64,000 nucleotides of DNA from Stenogyne calaminthoides (taxonomy: Eukaryota; Streptophyta; Magnoliopsida; Lamiales; Lamiaceae), in assembly GCA_037126765.1 (NCBI GenBank), contig JBBCBC010000037.1, positions 9,057,263-9,121,262 of the forward strand, written 5' to 3'. Of this stretch, positions 47,472 through 59,831 are shown piece after piece. The notes beneath the pieces are model-generated. The model was given only the letters and a program-made list of their open reading frames with translations, was not told where the DNA came from and made no database searches. The translations under genes and the position numbers were made by a program. Each line of letters starts with the position of its first letter. The stretch's first letter is position 1.

Positions 47472-50400
47472 TTACAGGTATATATCTTGTGGGTTAAGTT
47501 CAAGAAACAAATTGATGTAGAAACGGAAGCCATCAGGACTGACATCTCTACAAAGCAAGCCTGCAAATGAAAACCTGTTAGAAAGTCATCAAATTACTAC
47601 TTGAGCATCTCGATGAGATAGTCAATATCATCATGCCTTTTCCTTCAGCAGCAAGAAGATATTCCTTAGCCATAGCTGGAGCAACCCCCAGAGTCATTGC
47701 AGCATCACTGGCACTAATGCCAGTTCGTAACACCTCAGGCTTCATTATCAAAGAGCTAATCCTACTAAATACCTAAACAAGGAATATATAGGTCAGACAG
47801 CAATGGCTCAATAAAAGAACAATATACTCAGATACTCACGTTAAACTAATAAGATAAGTAGAAACAAACTTCGAGTATGCGTAAGCTGTCTTCTGTCACT
47901 TCTTCATGGTTCATATTTGTCACCATATTTAGTACATCTGTTGACTATGGCTATTATACCTCATGATCCTATTTCAATTTCTTTTCCTTTTCTCTATTTA
48001 TTTATTTGGGAGGAAGGGGGAAGGGGGAATGGGGATCATTGATCAAACCTATACACATAATTTTTTTAAGTAACATCTGAGTATATAGTCATCAATAAAT
48101 AGCTTATGGTAGACAGAAAAGGATGTTTTTCAAGCATTTTAAAAATGTTCTATACATTCAAACGTACAAAAGCATCTACATATTGTCAAAAATAGATGAC
48201 AGAATAAAAGGAGCATGTGTAGAACCAGTTCATGAAACTCACCTCGTCATCACTGTGAGTTTTACTCTGAATTACCATGACGCCACTGTCAAATTTCCGA
48301 AGCATAATTGGGCTGTTCAAACAAAAGAGAATGGAATTACCAGTTATTAGATACAAATCTTTCAAGTTCTTTTAGCCATCACTAAAGTAGAAGATTAAGC
48401 TCAATACCAACAGGAACATACACATCAAGCTTTTCCAAGAGAGAACATGCTTGCAGTAAATCGTCAGGTGAGATCAATTCTGTGAAAAACAATGTAACTC
48501 TATTATATTTCAACAAGAAACATGCATAATATCTAGTACGTTTACAGTATGCTTCCAAAATAAAAGAATAAAATTCGTGAAGAGAAGATACAGAAAATTA
48601 AAGTAACCTGTCCCTCGGGCTCGATTGAAGAGGCAATAGATATCTATTAAATTTATCATTCCTCCAGCTCTCTCCAAGGGAATCTTCACGAAATCTGCCA
48701 ACTAACACCCAAAATATCATTTGTCACTGTTAGCCACATTAAGGAAAAAGCTCTAAATCTGAACAACAAAAGCTTGAAAATAACATGAAGTGAACTCAAA
48801 TATAACATGATATGTATTACACTCACTCGAAAGATTCTCCAACACTACTCTTTATTTACTTACTCAGCCAAAAAAATAATGCAACTGATAAGAGATCATG
48901 TTGGTGAGAATTAAGCTTAAATCTATGCATTACGCGTTTGAATGTTAGGCTTGTATTTTTCCATTCTAAATTAAAAGAAATAGGAAACCCAAAATACCTC
49001 ATAGTATGTTATGTTGTGCAGACTGGGATGCACATGTTCAATAACACTGGCCCAACAATATTTAAATGACATAACATGATGTGAATTCTTAGAGAAAATT
49101 CGTGTGGAGATACAATGACAAACAGTAGTGATGTATATGTTTGATAAAATGGTTGACAGTTCTCGATTAGCGAGCAATAGGTTTCGTGTGCCTCAATTTA
49201 GAAGCATATTTTTTTAATATGCAACTCGAGAAAGAGCTATTTCATTAGATTTTTTCCCCGGGCATGTTGAAAAGGTTTAGGAGCTAATGCAACCAGTTAA
49301 GTGATGATAGATTGACGAACTCAAGAAATAAAGCAAGGCACATTGGAGGGAAGGGTTTCATATTCATCTGATGACGATAGACCTAGGTTTCAAGGTATTG
49401 TGCTAAAATGTTAATAAGATAAAAGAACCTCTGCGTGAGATACAGACAGAGGAAATATAGACATGAGATTCATATTGCCTATAGTTACTATAACAGACAT
49501 AAATTCATATTTTACTATGACCAACTAGTCGACTTGGTATTAGTTACCTATCAGTGGAGGTGATAGCTATCTATCTATCTATCTATCAAATTATATATAT
49601 ACACACACACATGGATCAAAGTGGAAAAAGTTAGGTTGTGAAGCATATTCAGATGATCACAGATTTATTACAAACAGAAAAGAATTCTCGAAGAAATTCT
49701 GAGAAATAACTAGATAGAACATAAATCAACATGCAAATAAAAATTTAAGTTCCCACTTTAAGAAGGTGAACACAGAATAACCAAAAAAAACAGATAATAA
49801 ATAAACAAAAAAACACCTGGCAAGATAGTTGTTGATGATACAGAGCACCAGCAGATTCCTTCGTAACAGGAGATACAATACCAATACTCAACAGCCAATC
49901 TTGCATCTCTTCCTTAGTACCCATCTCATCATCATTGGTCCCACTTGTCTGATTATTTGACCCTGAGAGAAGCTTTAATCTCATCTTCTCCGCTAGCATC
50001 ACCATCTCCTTTGCCTTACTCTACTTTTCAAAATGAGGGACACAGAAGATTTGTTAGGGAAGAGAAAAGAATCATCTTCTATAAGGAAAAAAAAAGTTTC
50101 AAATGTCAAACCACTATCTTTCAGTTCCACAACCTCAAATAGTACTACAGATGTTAACACATTGATGGTTCTTATTTTCAGATGTGAAAAGTATACTTTT
50201 GGATTAGTTCAATTAGTCTGCTTGAAATTGACACCTAGGGACTAAACATTTGAAATAGCTTCCACAAGAAGACTATCTTGAAACAATATTCTTTAAACAA
50301 GCTTGCAAGCATGAGCTGCTAAGACAATATTGATGTGCTATTCATCGTCCGCAATATGTTTTATGGTACTCTGAAACTGTCTCAGTTTTCATATAACATG

Positions 50401-51271
50401 CAACCAGAACCTGCCACTCATGCAAGGAAAAAGGAGCTTTGGAAGACATATTCATTCCAACCAAATTGGTATTTACAAAGGATCATCTACCCCCTAACAT
50501 CATCATCAATCACTCAATCTTTGAATCGTGATAAATGTGTAATATGTAGCAAGTAGTAAACTACATCAACATGTTCGACTTATGAGCTATAAACTTAATT
50601 TCAAACATTGAAACCCAAATAAGCATAAATTCCCAAAACAACTTACAGACCATCAAAGCATTCAAATCCTGAAAAGCATCCTGCAAGCTCTTGTCAGTGC
50701 TCTCCCACATCTCCTGCTCCTTCCTCAATATCCCTGCCACCCCGACCACCGGCATTCTCAACGCCAACGAGCCCGAAGTTGACCCCTCACTTTCCCCCAA
50801 ATTCGAGCCCGATCCCGAGCCACTAGCCTCCCATGCCTTTCCTCTCCAAGCATCCCAAAATTTCCCCAAAAACGAATCAGGATCAGTTTTCCCTCTCACT
50901 ACCAAAACGATCATCAAATATCTTGGACCCCCGTTTTCCGCTATTGCCCCCTCGGAAGTAGCGGACACCTGGAATCGAATCCTAGGGCTATGGAACATGG
51001 TTTTGATCGATTTCTTGGCGGATAAAATTTGATGAACAGAAGAAAGAGGGATGAAACAGGAAGTCTTCGCATACGCGGTAGTGTCGCCGGGCAGCCAGAT
51101 TAGGCGGAGTGTAGTGAGGATCAGCACGCCGGATTTGAGATGGGGAAAGGTGGGAACGTCTTCAGATGAGAGGTCAACAGCCGAGAGGGTGGAGCACTCC
51201 ACTTCACCAGGTCTTAATACTGGGCGGCCGCTGGCGGTGACCTCCGCCGCCGGGAGGAAGGCTCCGGCCAT
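47472..51271 (-). CDS. VPS36: ESCRT-II subunit VPS36
   Basis: Endosomal sorting protein. With VPS22 and VPS25 it forms ESCRT-II, which passes ubiquitinated membrane cargo into multivesicular bodies on the endosome surface. Seven exons on minus: 51271..50651, 50020..49817, 48701..48608, 48479..48422, 48312..48243, 47772..47637 and 47560..47472; 423 residues. The N-terminal GLUE (PH-like) domain spans about 5-150 ([31 protein letters not shown]), then a Gly/Ser-rich linker, [19 protein letters not shown], and two winged-helix domains with [21 protein letters not shown] and [19 protein letters not shown]. No NZF fingers, as in plants and animals rather than yeast. I chose the ATG at 51271 (CCACCATGGCC) over an in-frame ATG at 51304, which would add 11 non-conserved residues. 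Intron 6 has a GC-type donor; the exon 1 donor is a weak GTCTGT. Confidence 0.92.
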
Positions 51272-51299
51272 GGTGGATGGAACTTGAAATTGAAAGACG

Positions 51300-51707
51300 C
51301 GCAAAAGGAGTCGCTGGGAAAAAATTAGTCTAGTTTTTCTGTTGATGCTACTTTTTAGAATTATACACGCCCTTAGCCCATTTTGTATTTAATTTTCTTT
51401 TTATAGTTTTGTTTATATATATGCCTTTTTTTTGTTAATTGAATGTTTAATTGCAAATTGCAATCTAGTTTATGATTTTGGATAATTGTAAATAGATAAC
51501 CATCTTTAATTATTATTGCAAATTATATTTAAAATTAATCACTCATAGGTCCATATATAGACCCAACATAACTCCTAGGTCCATACTTTTTTTTTTAAAT
51601 TAGGGATAGGTGCAAAATAGGGTGTCTATTACCCCTTATGCCCTTAAAAGCACGAATTGGGCATATAATTCAGATTTAATTTCTTTATCTCTCTCAAAAC
51701 GAAGCAG
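51300..51707. other. Upstream region of VPS36
   Basis: Presumed promoter side of VPS36 on minus; A+T-rich, no gene seen. Confidence 0.35.
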
Positions 51708-52163
51708 ACTTTTTTGGTCATTTAACAACATCATATTTTCGATTTAGTCCCACCATCGATGATTTAGTCCCACAAAAATTTTAATTTTCAAATGTAGTCC
51801 CACAATTTAACCCGGTTTGCACATTTGGTCCCAAAATTAAATCCACAATTTGGCAACATCTCGCTAACAAATAAAACAGAGACTTTTAAACCTCTAATTA
51901 ATATGTGTTAAATACTAATTTGTCTTAACAAATTAATTAAACTCAAAAACTTAAACTAATTGAAACCAACTCACACACACTACACACACTTCCACGCTTA
52001 TCCCACGCCCTTGGCTCCTTTTTCTTACTCTCTACACCTCCGCAAAGATATCCTACGGTCCCCCCTCCGCTACCTTCCCTAAACAATCCTCGATTTCCCT
52101 CCAAATTCTCCCCAAACCCTCCGCCGCCGCTCTCAATTTCTCCGCCCCCGGCCGACGTCGATA

Positions 52164-52490
52164 CCGAAAAAGGTCATCGAACTCGGTGACACTATATCAA
52201 ACCTAACCTCACGCACGGCCAAAAACTTCGTGGAGTACCTCCAGGACAAGCTCACAGAATCAAGGGCGGCGTCTTTTCGCCGCCAGTCAAGCTTCCGCCG
52301 GCCATGAGGGCCCGACCGTGGTAGAGTAGAAGACGGAGTTCGATGTCGTTATCGAGGATGTGTCGAGCAGCTCCAGAATTGCCACGATTAAGGTAGTTAG
52401 GGCTTTGCCTAGCTTGGTGTTGAAGGAGGCGAAAGAATTGATTGAAGGATTGCCGAAGAAATTCAAGGAGGCAATATCAGCGAGGAGGTC
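52164..52490 (+). pseudogene. Ribosomal protein L7/L12 pseudogene
   Basis: One frame gives PKKVIELGDTISNLTSRTAK then NFVEYLQDKLTE. After a frameshift another gives [22 protein letters not shown] then [20 protein letters not shown] and [17 protein letters not shown]. This is the N-terminal dimerisation part and the C-terminal domain of bacterial-type L7/L12, most like the plant mitochondrial form. A TAG at 52327, the frameshift, a missing middle section and loss of the last helix break it. The 5' side (about 52000-52160) is Ser/Pro/Arg-like and may be a remnant of a transit peptide. It lies close to the left end of the TIR element, suggesting capture. Confidence 0.8.
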
Positions 52491-53504
52491 GAGGTAAGCT
52501 AAGAAAGAAATTTCGAAGTGGTAGGGGGAAGGTCGCCATTGTCTAATTTTTGCGACTTTTTCATGTAAAAAATATTGGATGTTTGCTTGCTCAATTAATT
52601 TTTGTTTCATCTGTTAGCTGTAGATGCAGACATACCTGGGATTGTGATCTTGAGGAGTGCGATTATGAAAACAAATTTAAGTTCAATTTGCTCTATCTTC
52701 AGGGTTTTTTCTATATATCACATTCTCTGTTCATTGTTAAAAGTTGGATTTATTTACAAAGGGTGGCTTGTTTTTAGATTGCGAATTTCTAAAATCCTCT
52801 TGGGTTTTGCAAACACTTAACACCCCCTTTTGTGGCCATTTTGAGCTAAAAGTGCATGTTTCAATTATAGGTTCAGAGTTCTGCTTCTTTTACTCCCAAT
52901 AGTTACATTGGAGGAGATGTGGAGGGTCCATCTCTGGGAGATTCATGATGGGTCGATAAGGATGGAATGAGTGTCACAACAATTGGAGGTAAGAAGTTTG
53001 TCACACAGACCAGTCTCACAAAAGCTACCATGTCAAAGAAATTGAAAGGTAAAAAGAAGTAGATGAGGGTTGGGGTAGGTTAGGACGATAGTTTTTTGTC
53101 TTTTAAGTCACTACAATCTCATTGTCTTTTATAGTATACTGAAAACTTAAGTTTTGTGCTTATAATGGTATCAGATTGTGGTGGCTTAAGATTGGTGGTA
53201 CATTAGGCTTATATTTTTTCTCTTGATTGGTGATTTGGTATTAATGGGGGGTGGAAGTGATGTATATTTCTTTCGCAGATTCATGGTATATTTGCTTTTT
53301 AATGCTCTTAGTATTTCTTTATTCATGGTATATTTTGTATTTTGTATTGATGGTATCTTGGTTTGAATTGTTTGTATGTATTAGATGGTATTTGCTTAGT
53401 TTTCAGTATTTTTGTATTTGAGTGCTGCAGATTGTTTGGCTGATCAGTAGGTTAGCATAAAACATAGACAAGATAGGACATTACATTAGATATCATTAGG
53501 ACAT

Positions 53505-53685
53505 TACTAATGGGACATTACATTAAAAAAATCACTTCCACCATTTTTACTTAGGGAGTCGGGACAGTTATGAAATAGTCTTCCTCTACTTCTAGGCTTC
53601 TGAGAAACGTACGTACGACAAGCTTTCCCGCAATAACAAATAAGGTTGTGTCGGATTCGAGCTGAAGATTAGGAAGACATGGTGT
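53505..53685 (-). pseudogene. zf-GRF zinc-finger fragment
   Basis: On minus, ATG-TCT-TCC-TAA is followed in frame by SSARIRHNLICYCGKACRTY and VSQKPRSRGRLFHNCPDS...GGSDFF. The spacing C-x-C-G, GR-x-F-x-x-C-P and DFF is that of the GRF zinc-finger family, common in plant transposon-linked small proteins. The early TAA breaks it. It is opposite in direction to the L7/L12 copy in the same element. Confidence 0.6.
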
Positions 53686-53834
53686 GTTTAGGTGTTATTG
53701 GATTTGGATTTAGTGTTGAATGTGTTGTGCTTCTTTTTTCATGAATGTGTTTTGTTGAATGTGTGAATATATGTGGAATGTATATATAGCAAAGAGGAAA
53801 ATCTAGGTTTTGGGTTGAAATTGGTGGGAAAAAC

Positions 53835-55787
53835 TGTTGGGATTATACTGGAAAGTATGCTTTTACTTTGTATAATCAGACTGAATTTCGGACTTATTTA
53901 CTGAAATAAATTGTTTATCATCGATGCTTTTAAATATCATCGAATGTTACATATATTTCTTCGCATAATTGTTCAATAAATAAGTCGTGTTACATTGTAG
54001 TTAATTTAGTGATACCAGATCACAGAAGATTAAATTAACAATTCCTTGTAACCAAAAGTACACCATTCACGACCTAGATGGAAATGAACAATCCATCGTG
54101 AAAGGTTGAAGTGTGAGGCTCAGATTGGTTTGTCTTGACCAAGAGATTACACTAGTGCATGTCTACAGTAGTGTTTGAAGAGGACCTCTGAGGAGGACAA
54201 ATTCTTGAATCGAACTAGGAAGAATTAGACCTCAATGGTTCGTTATTTCTTAATCTTAAATCCCCTTAAATAGGATCGGCGTGTGGTTAGTAACTATTGT
54301 TTTGACTTATCACGGGTAGAGAATCAACGAGATTCAATACTTTATATCTTGGGCAATATTATTGGTCACATGCGATTGCTAAGATTTAATACGGAGAATT
54401 GTGTGCAAGTACGCTTGTTCAATTTGCCCCCTTGGGAGGTTCATAAGTTTTATCATACCAAATCTTGCAAGTACAACTAGTTTTCGGTATGGATAACAAT
54501 GTTGAACCGTTCCTTTACCAAGGATAAAAGATATTAATTAATGGAAAGCTATTTCGGTGGCTTGAATTAATTAATGGGCTAGATAATCTTAAACACGGAA
54601 AATAATAACCGGGAGCCATATTAACTGTAATATGGGTTAAGATGGATAGTGCAATATTAATTATGTAGTGGGATTAATTAATATTTATGAGCTTGAATAA
54701 TATTGTGGCTCAATATTGATAATTCAAGATCCATTGGAAGATCCAATCTTAATTCTCCTAAAGGCCCCTCAAGTAGCCCAACATAAAGTCCAATAACTGA
54801 AAAAGGTGTTTAAAAATAAAATAAATTTTTGTTGCATTATTTTCCTTGAATTTCGAAATTATTAAAGAAAAAAAGGGAGAAGAATTTTCTTGAAAAGATT
54901 TTATGGAAATGAGATAAGTATTCTTGGAATACAAGATTATCCCATAAATTCAAGAAATCTACCAATTGGTTTCTTTAATTGTAATTTTCGAAATATATAG
55001 AGTAATAATAGGAAGAAGGATTTTCTTGATTTTCTTGAAAAGATTTTATGGAAAAAGATATGTATTCTTGGAATACAAGAATATCTCATAAATTCAAGAA
55101 AGATCAAATCTTGAAAAGTCTCCTATTAATTTTGAAAAAATGGGTTAAATAAGGGTGTGAGATTTTTGTGGAAAAATACACATGGAAAGAAGAATATATG
55201 AGATATATTCAAGATTTCTTGGAGATCAAGAAAATATTTTTCCTAACCCTATTTTGGGCTCTAAGTTTCGTCCCCCTCTCTATTATAAATAGGGGATGAA
55301 AGTTTCATCCCCAATGAACACGAAAATTGGTTTTTCGGAAAAATATCAGCATCGATAAAATATCAAATATTTTGAAACGTCGAGAGATTGTGTATTTTCG
55401 AAAAACGTCAATTGTGAGTGTACAATTCCATGTGCTGGAAAAATTAGTAAATCCACAAAGGTGGTGCAACAAATTTTTATTTTCCCTCTTGTTAATTGTT
55501 CGCGAGTTTCCTTCCACCGGATTGACGAGCAAGGACTAGGGAATACTTGGGAAGGCTTTTTGGTGTGTTTAATCGACGAGACCATTGTCACTCCAAGAGA
55601 TTAGTTCACGTAAACCCGTAGCAATTCCGCATGCGAAGGATTTATGTGAACTGTTTATATGCATGATTTGTTGTTGAATTATTATTTGAATTAATATAGG
55701 ATTAATTCATGCTAGTAATAATTGTTAGAATTAAATTTGTATTTAAATTTTCATCCCGAATAGATCCGGGCAATTAATTCCCCAACA
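53835..55787 (+). mobile_element. Solo LTR (1,953 bp)
   Basis: Begins TGTTGGGATTATACTGG and ends TTCCCCAACA, with inverted TGTTGGG/CCCAACA tips, and is flanked by a perfect 5-bp duplication AAAAC (53830-53834 and 55788-55792). A promoter-like CTATTATAAATAGGGGATG lies at about 55281. No primer-binding site, coding region or second LTR follows, so recombination between LTRs removed the interior. Probably Copia-type by end sequence, not proven. It is nested in the 51708..56213 element. Confidence 0.85.
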
Positions 55788-56213
55788 AAAACTTGATTTT
55801 CCCACCAATTTTTGACAAATTTCAATCTTATGGGACTGAAATTGACAGTAAATTGGCGCCCAAATGTTGTAATTGGGTAAATTGGTGCCCAAATGTTGTA
55901 ATTGGGAAGAAATGAAACCTATGGGACCATATGTGCAAGTGGGCCCAGATAATTAATTGGTTAATTTGGTGTTAATTATGTTTCATAACGTATGGGACTA
56001 AAACTGTCAGTGGTTGAAATGTGGTTAAGCTTTAATTGAGTATTAATTATGTCTCATAATTTATGGGACCACATTTGCAAGTACATTTAACGAAAAAAGT
56101 AACGGCGGGACTACATTTGAAAATTAAATTTTTTGTGGGACTAAATATGTCAGTGGTGGGACTAAATCGAAAACATGGTGTGGTTCATGGGACCAAAAGT
56201 GCAAAAAACTCTC

Positions 56214-57499
56214 TCCAAAACCTAATCGCTCTCACTCTCTCTCTCAATTCGTCGGCCGTTGTGGCCACCATACCTCCACCCAAAATAAAAAATGCGACCT
56301 CCTTCACACCCTAAAACGGCGGTCAGATCGGCGGAGGGGGCCAGAAGGGGGCAACAACAGAGAGTAGTTCTTCGGAGTTTTCCGGTGATACGCTCTCTTT
56401 CTCTCTCATGTCGTCGCGGCTGCCACCCTCTCCACGCCGCGGCCGCGGCCATCCTCTCGACACACCCAGCTGTTGTCGGATGCCCCCTGCCCCCCTCTCT
56501 ATTCGCCCATGCCAAAAAAACAGCGACGCGGCGGCGTGTGGCTCCGCTGTCGCGCCCAGCCGCCGCCGTCCCACGCCAAAAGCCAGTCGCGCAGACTCGC
56601 CCCACCGCCGTCTTTGGTAAGATTTAAAGGGTTTTTTTCTTAATCGCGTTCAAGATCTGTTCAATTGGGTATTTAAGCAGGGAATTGATTTTGGAGGGAT
56701 GATGAGGAAAATGAAATGATGGATGAGTGGTAATTTTTGTTGCGTTGATTTTTGGGTTTCGATTTGCTAATTTTTGGTTTTGGAAACGAAATCGAAGTAA
56801 TTTTGAGCGGTGGATGTGAAGATCTGGGTTGTTGATATGAAAGTTTTTTGAAGATTTAAAGATCCATTTATAAAGATCAGAGTTTGCTAATTTCTAAGGA
56901 TGAGAATCTGTAATCGGAGATGAACATGTTCATATTTTTTTTATGAACATGTTCATGTATTTTATGAACATGTTCATATCGTAATGAAGATGATGATATG
57001 TAATTTTTGAGACTGTAATTATATGTTTTATATATGTACATTTATGATATTTTTTCAATTTTAATATGTAATTTCTGTAATTTTTCAATTTTAATATGTA
57101 ATTTTTGTAATTTTTCAAGTTGCAATAATTTTCATTGCAATTTGCTAGATCTGTAATTTGTTTTGGAAGAGGACAACAACTAAATTCAACTCAACTTACG
57201 AATAAAAGCCAAGCATGCAGAAAAAATAAAGGAAAGGACAACAACTAATTCTGCAGAAAGAAAAGGACAGTCAGGAATTAATTAAAAGGATAAAGAAAAT
57301 GATGGTCATAAATCATTAATGGTGGTGTAGTCTTTTTAGCCCTATTTTTTGATCCATGAGTAATTTTAAAAAAGAGTTGGACCTAGGAGCAAGTTCTAAG
57401 TGGGTTTTGAACATAAGGGTGAGTCACTCTTATATTTACAAATAATCTCTTTTATTCTTGAATGGTGTTAATCTGACATGATCATCTGATATAGTCACT
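56214..57499. other. G+C-rich block and palindromes, no gene assigned
   Basis: 56220-56630 is G+C-rich, with overlapping open frames on both strands (Arg/Pro/Ala-rich) that look compositional. A donor-like TTTGGTAAGATTT follows at about 56615, so it could be a decayed 5' leader exon. 56632-57490 is A+T-rich with a palindrome array and a 27-29-bp tandem pair at about 57050-57117. Confidence 0.35.
56920..56977. repeat. Three copies of a 14-bp palindrome
   Basis: ATGAACATGTTCAT occurs at 56920-56933, 56943-56956 and 56964-56977. Each is a perfect dyad, and the centres are spaced about 21-23 bp apart, about two DNA turns. Confidence 0.85.
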
Positions 57500-58180
57500 T
57501 TTTTTTTAACAACAAAAATGATTTTTATTAATAGGGCATAAGATATACCCATAAGAACTAATACACCGGAGATACATTTCTCCCAGCGAAATAGTGCAAT
57601 TACAGTTGATACTCCCAGTATATTTCCATAGTCAAAAAAATATTAAGGGGTTCACTAACCACTCCGAGAAAGGCTTTGGTGATTTTGAGCCTTTTGTAGC
57701 TATTAACCAGTTCCAAAGTCGTTGTTTCAATTCTTCCAGTAGTGCTTCCGGTTGAAGGCTCTCTTAACGGAAAATCGTAGCATTTCTTTTCTTCCATAAC
57801 ATCCAAACAATGCATTGCCAAGAACATACCACAAACGTCTTCGCTCCTTTGCTTTTGAGAAGATTACTGAAATGTACAATGCTCCTCGCCGGTGTGGAAT
57901 TTAGGACCGTTACGAGTCCAATCCACTTCATGAAATCCATCCAGATTTGATAAGAACATGGACATTCGAACAACAAATGTCTTACCGTTTCATGGGGTGG
58001 AATAATAGAAAGTGCATTGGGGGGTTGCTTGACTTGGTAGTGCATTGCGCCTGATCAGATTTGTTGCCGTTGGGATATGCTCTCATACAGTTCTCCAAGC
58101 ATGAACGCGTACTTTTGAAGAGATTGCCTTGTTGGGATATAATCACCTTTTAATTCAAACGTCATTTCGATAAAAAATAA
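57500..58180 (-). mobile_element. LINE 3' fragment (zf-RVT region)
   Basis: Minus-strand frames read IPTRQSLQKYAFMLGE, then ETVRHLLFECPCSYQIW, WQCIVWMLWKKRNATIF and a C-terminal tail. This is the reverse-transcriptase zinc-binding region of plant L1-type LINEs. At least one stop and one frameshift break it. A poly-A tail (minus) lies at 57501-57509. It is 5'-truncated before the reverse transcriptase. No target duplication found. Confidence 0.75.
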
Positions 58181-58370
58181 AAAAAATAATAAGGCAATTA
58201 GAATTTTTATGTAAAGTAAACGGGAACCAAGGAAACTGGACACAAGCCTAATTTGAACAATACTTAAAAATGGTTATTTTTTATAATTAATTAAAATTAA
58301 AAATTAAATTGTAACTAAACGAAAACTAATGATTTTATTTACAATTAAGTTGTTTTGAAACGATATATAT

Positions 58371-58661
58371 GGGGTGTTTGCAAGAATTTATAAGTGATTA
58401 TAGACACCTAGAATCATGTACATAAGCATTTTGGAGTGTTTTATTTATCTTTTATTAGCTTAATTAAGCTCTTAAAAGCTATATAAGCTAAAAGTTAAAA
58501 GATGTGTTTTTAGTAGTTTATGAACATTTTTTTAGCTATTATTAACTTTTTTTACAAATGTTATAATTTTTTTTTTTTTTTTTACAAACACTATCAACTT
58601 CTATTATTAATAAATTCTTTCATAATCACTTATTTAAAAAGATTTTTTGCAAACTCCCCCG
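58371..58661. mobile_element. MITE with GGGG(T/A)GTTTGCAA ends
   Basis: The left end GGGGTGTTTGCAAGAATTTA and the inverted right end GGGGGAGTTTGCAAAAAATC match, with TAAGTGATTAT repeated inverted further in. The interior pairs around AAGCT/AGCTT. Target repeat unclear. Confidence 0.6.
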
Positions 58662-58664
58662 TAG

Positions 58665-59831
58665 ACAACGTTTGGTAGACAATAGAAAGTCATATGTCCC
58701 TCTCCATAAATATGTACATTAAATTGATATCTTATTAAAAGTTGGTTGAAGAAATCGGCATAGGCGGCCGCCTCGATTTTCCCCAAATCGCCCAAGAAAA
58801 TCGTTCCCGGCGCTCGGCCCCGCCAAGGCAGCCAAAGTCGGGCTAGGCGGCTCCACCAAAAAGAAAAGAAGAAAAAAAAACAGTCGTTTGCGTTGATTTA
58901 GAGAGAAAGAAGAAAATAGAGATTTTTTTTTTCAAATCCTAAATCCATCGCGCCGCCGCCGCCCACCTGCATCGGCGTTGCTCTCCTGCAGGCGCATCTC
59001 TGGCTGCGCGACACACAACCCAAATCGACGTATCAGTGTCCCCCTCGCCGACGTATCACTTTCCCTCTCGCGGCCCCTCGCTTGCCGCCCGCCGCCGAAG
59101 GTCCGCTATCAGTTGGGTTTGTTTGAGTTGGGTTTAGGGTTATAGGGTTGTATTGATGAGAGCAGGGTTGGGTTTGTTTGGGACACCCACTGAAATCTAG
59201 AAAAAAAAAAAATGAAACACCTATTAAAATCTGAAAACTTCTATTAAAAAAATAAAATAAAATTGGATAGCCTAGGCGCGACTTCTACACCATAGGTTAA
59301 AATATTGAGCACGTACTTTCACACATTTTTTTTTTTTAATAATGTTGATTCATAATGAAAATAAATTTAGGAAATTTTTTATTCCCTATAGCACTTTTTT
59401 TTTTTTTTTTTTTTTTTGAAAATTCCCTATAGCACTTGGCAAACAGAGATTTGAACACATTATTAACATGATATAAAAAATATATTTCAATTTTTTTATT
59501 CGATTATATCGAAATAGAGTATAAATTATAATCCAAATTCCATACGATTCTTGGTTTCCTTTTTTTTTTTTTTTTTTTTGGAGAAAGATTGGCTTTTCAA
59601 TTCGATTTTTTGAAAATTCGATTGGGCTGATTTTAATATTTGGACACAGTTAGATAATCGAATTATGAATTATCCAAGGGGTCTAAGCAAAAGATGACAA
59701 TTGACAAGTAACACAGGGGGCTAAGTCAGAAATATATAAACTACAGGGGGCGCCGACAAAAGTAAACCGGAAACATAAAACTCGAAAAATCTCTAAAACC
59801 CTACACACACACACACACTCTGCAGACAGCC
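58665..59831. other. G+C-rich tract and NUFIP promoter region
   Basis: 58760-58860 and 58945-59100 are G+C-rich (GGCGGCC, CGCCGCC repeats) between poly-A and poly-T tracts, probably an unclassified repeat. From about 59640 the sequence is the upstream region of the NUFIP gene, with an (AC)n tract at about 59805-59819. No other gene. Confidence 0.35.

Larger units (their letters stand above)
51708..56213. mobile_element. TIR-bounded composite element (about 4.5 kb), class uncertain
   Basis: Long inverted ends: the left at about 51708-51830 (TTTTCGATTTAGTCCCACC, ATTTAGTCCCACAAAAA, TTTCAAATGTAGTCCCAC) recurs inverted at about 56090-56213 with only a few differences. Both subterminal regions carry many GTCCCA/TGGGAC motifs (right arm back to about 55840). 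Inside are a broken ribosomal L7/L12 copy, a zf-GRF fragment and a solo LTR. No clean target duplication was found, so the borders are approximate and a Mutator-type assignment is only a guess. Confidence 0.6.

Noticed and set aside
49570..49612. (CTAT)n and (AC)n tracts
   Set aside because: Ordinary microsatellites in a VPS36 intron; no further structure.
50691..51287. Plus-strand frames of 113 and 78 codons
   Set aside because: They are antisense shadows of the first VPS36 exon, which has clear GLUE-domain content on minus.
56222..56627. Overlapping open frames on both strands in the G+C-rich block
   Set aside because: Frames are open on both strands because of base composition, translations are low-complexity Arg/Pro/Ala, and no family is recognised.
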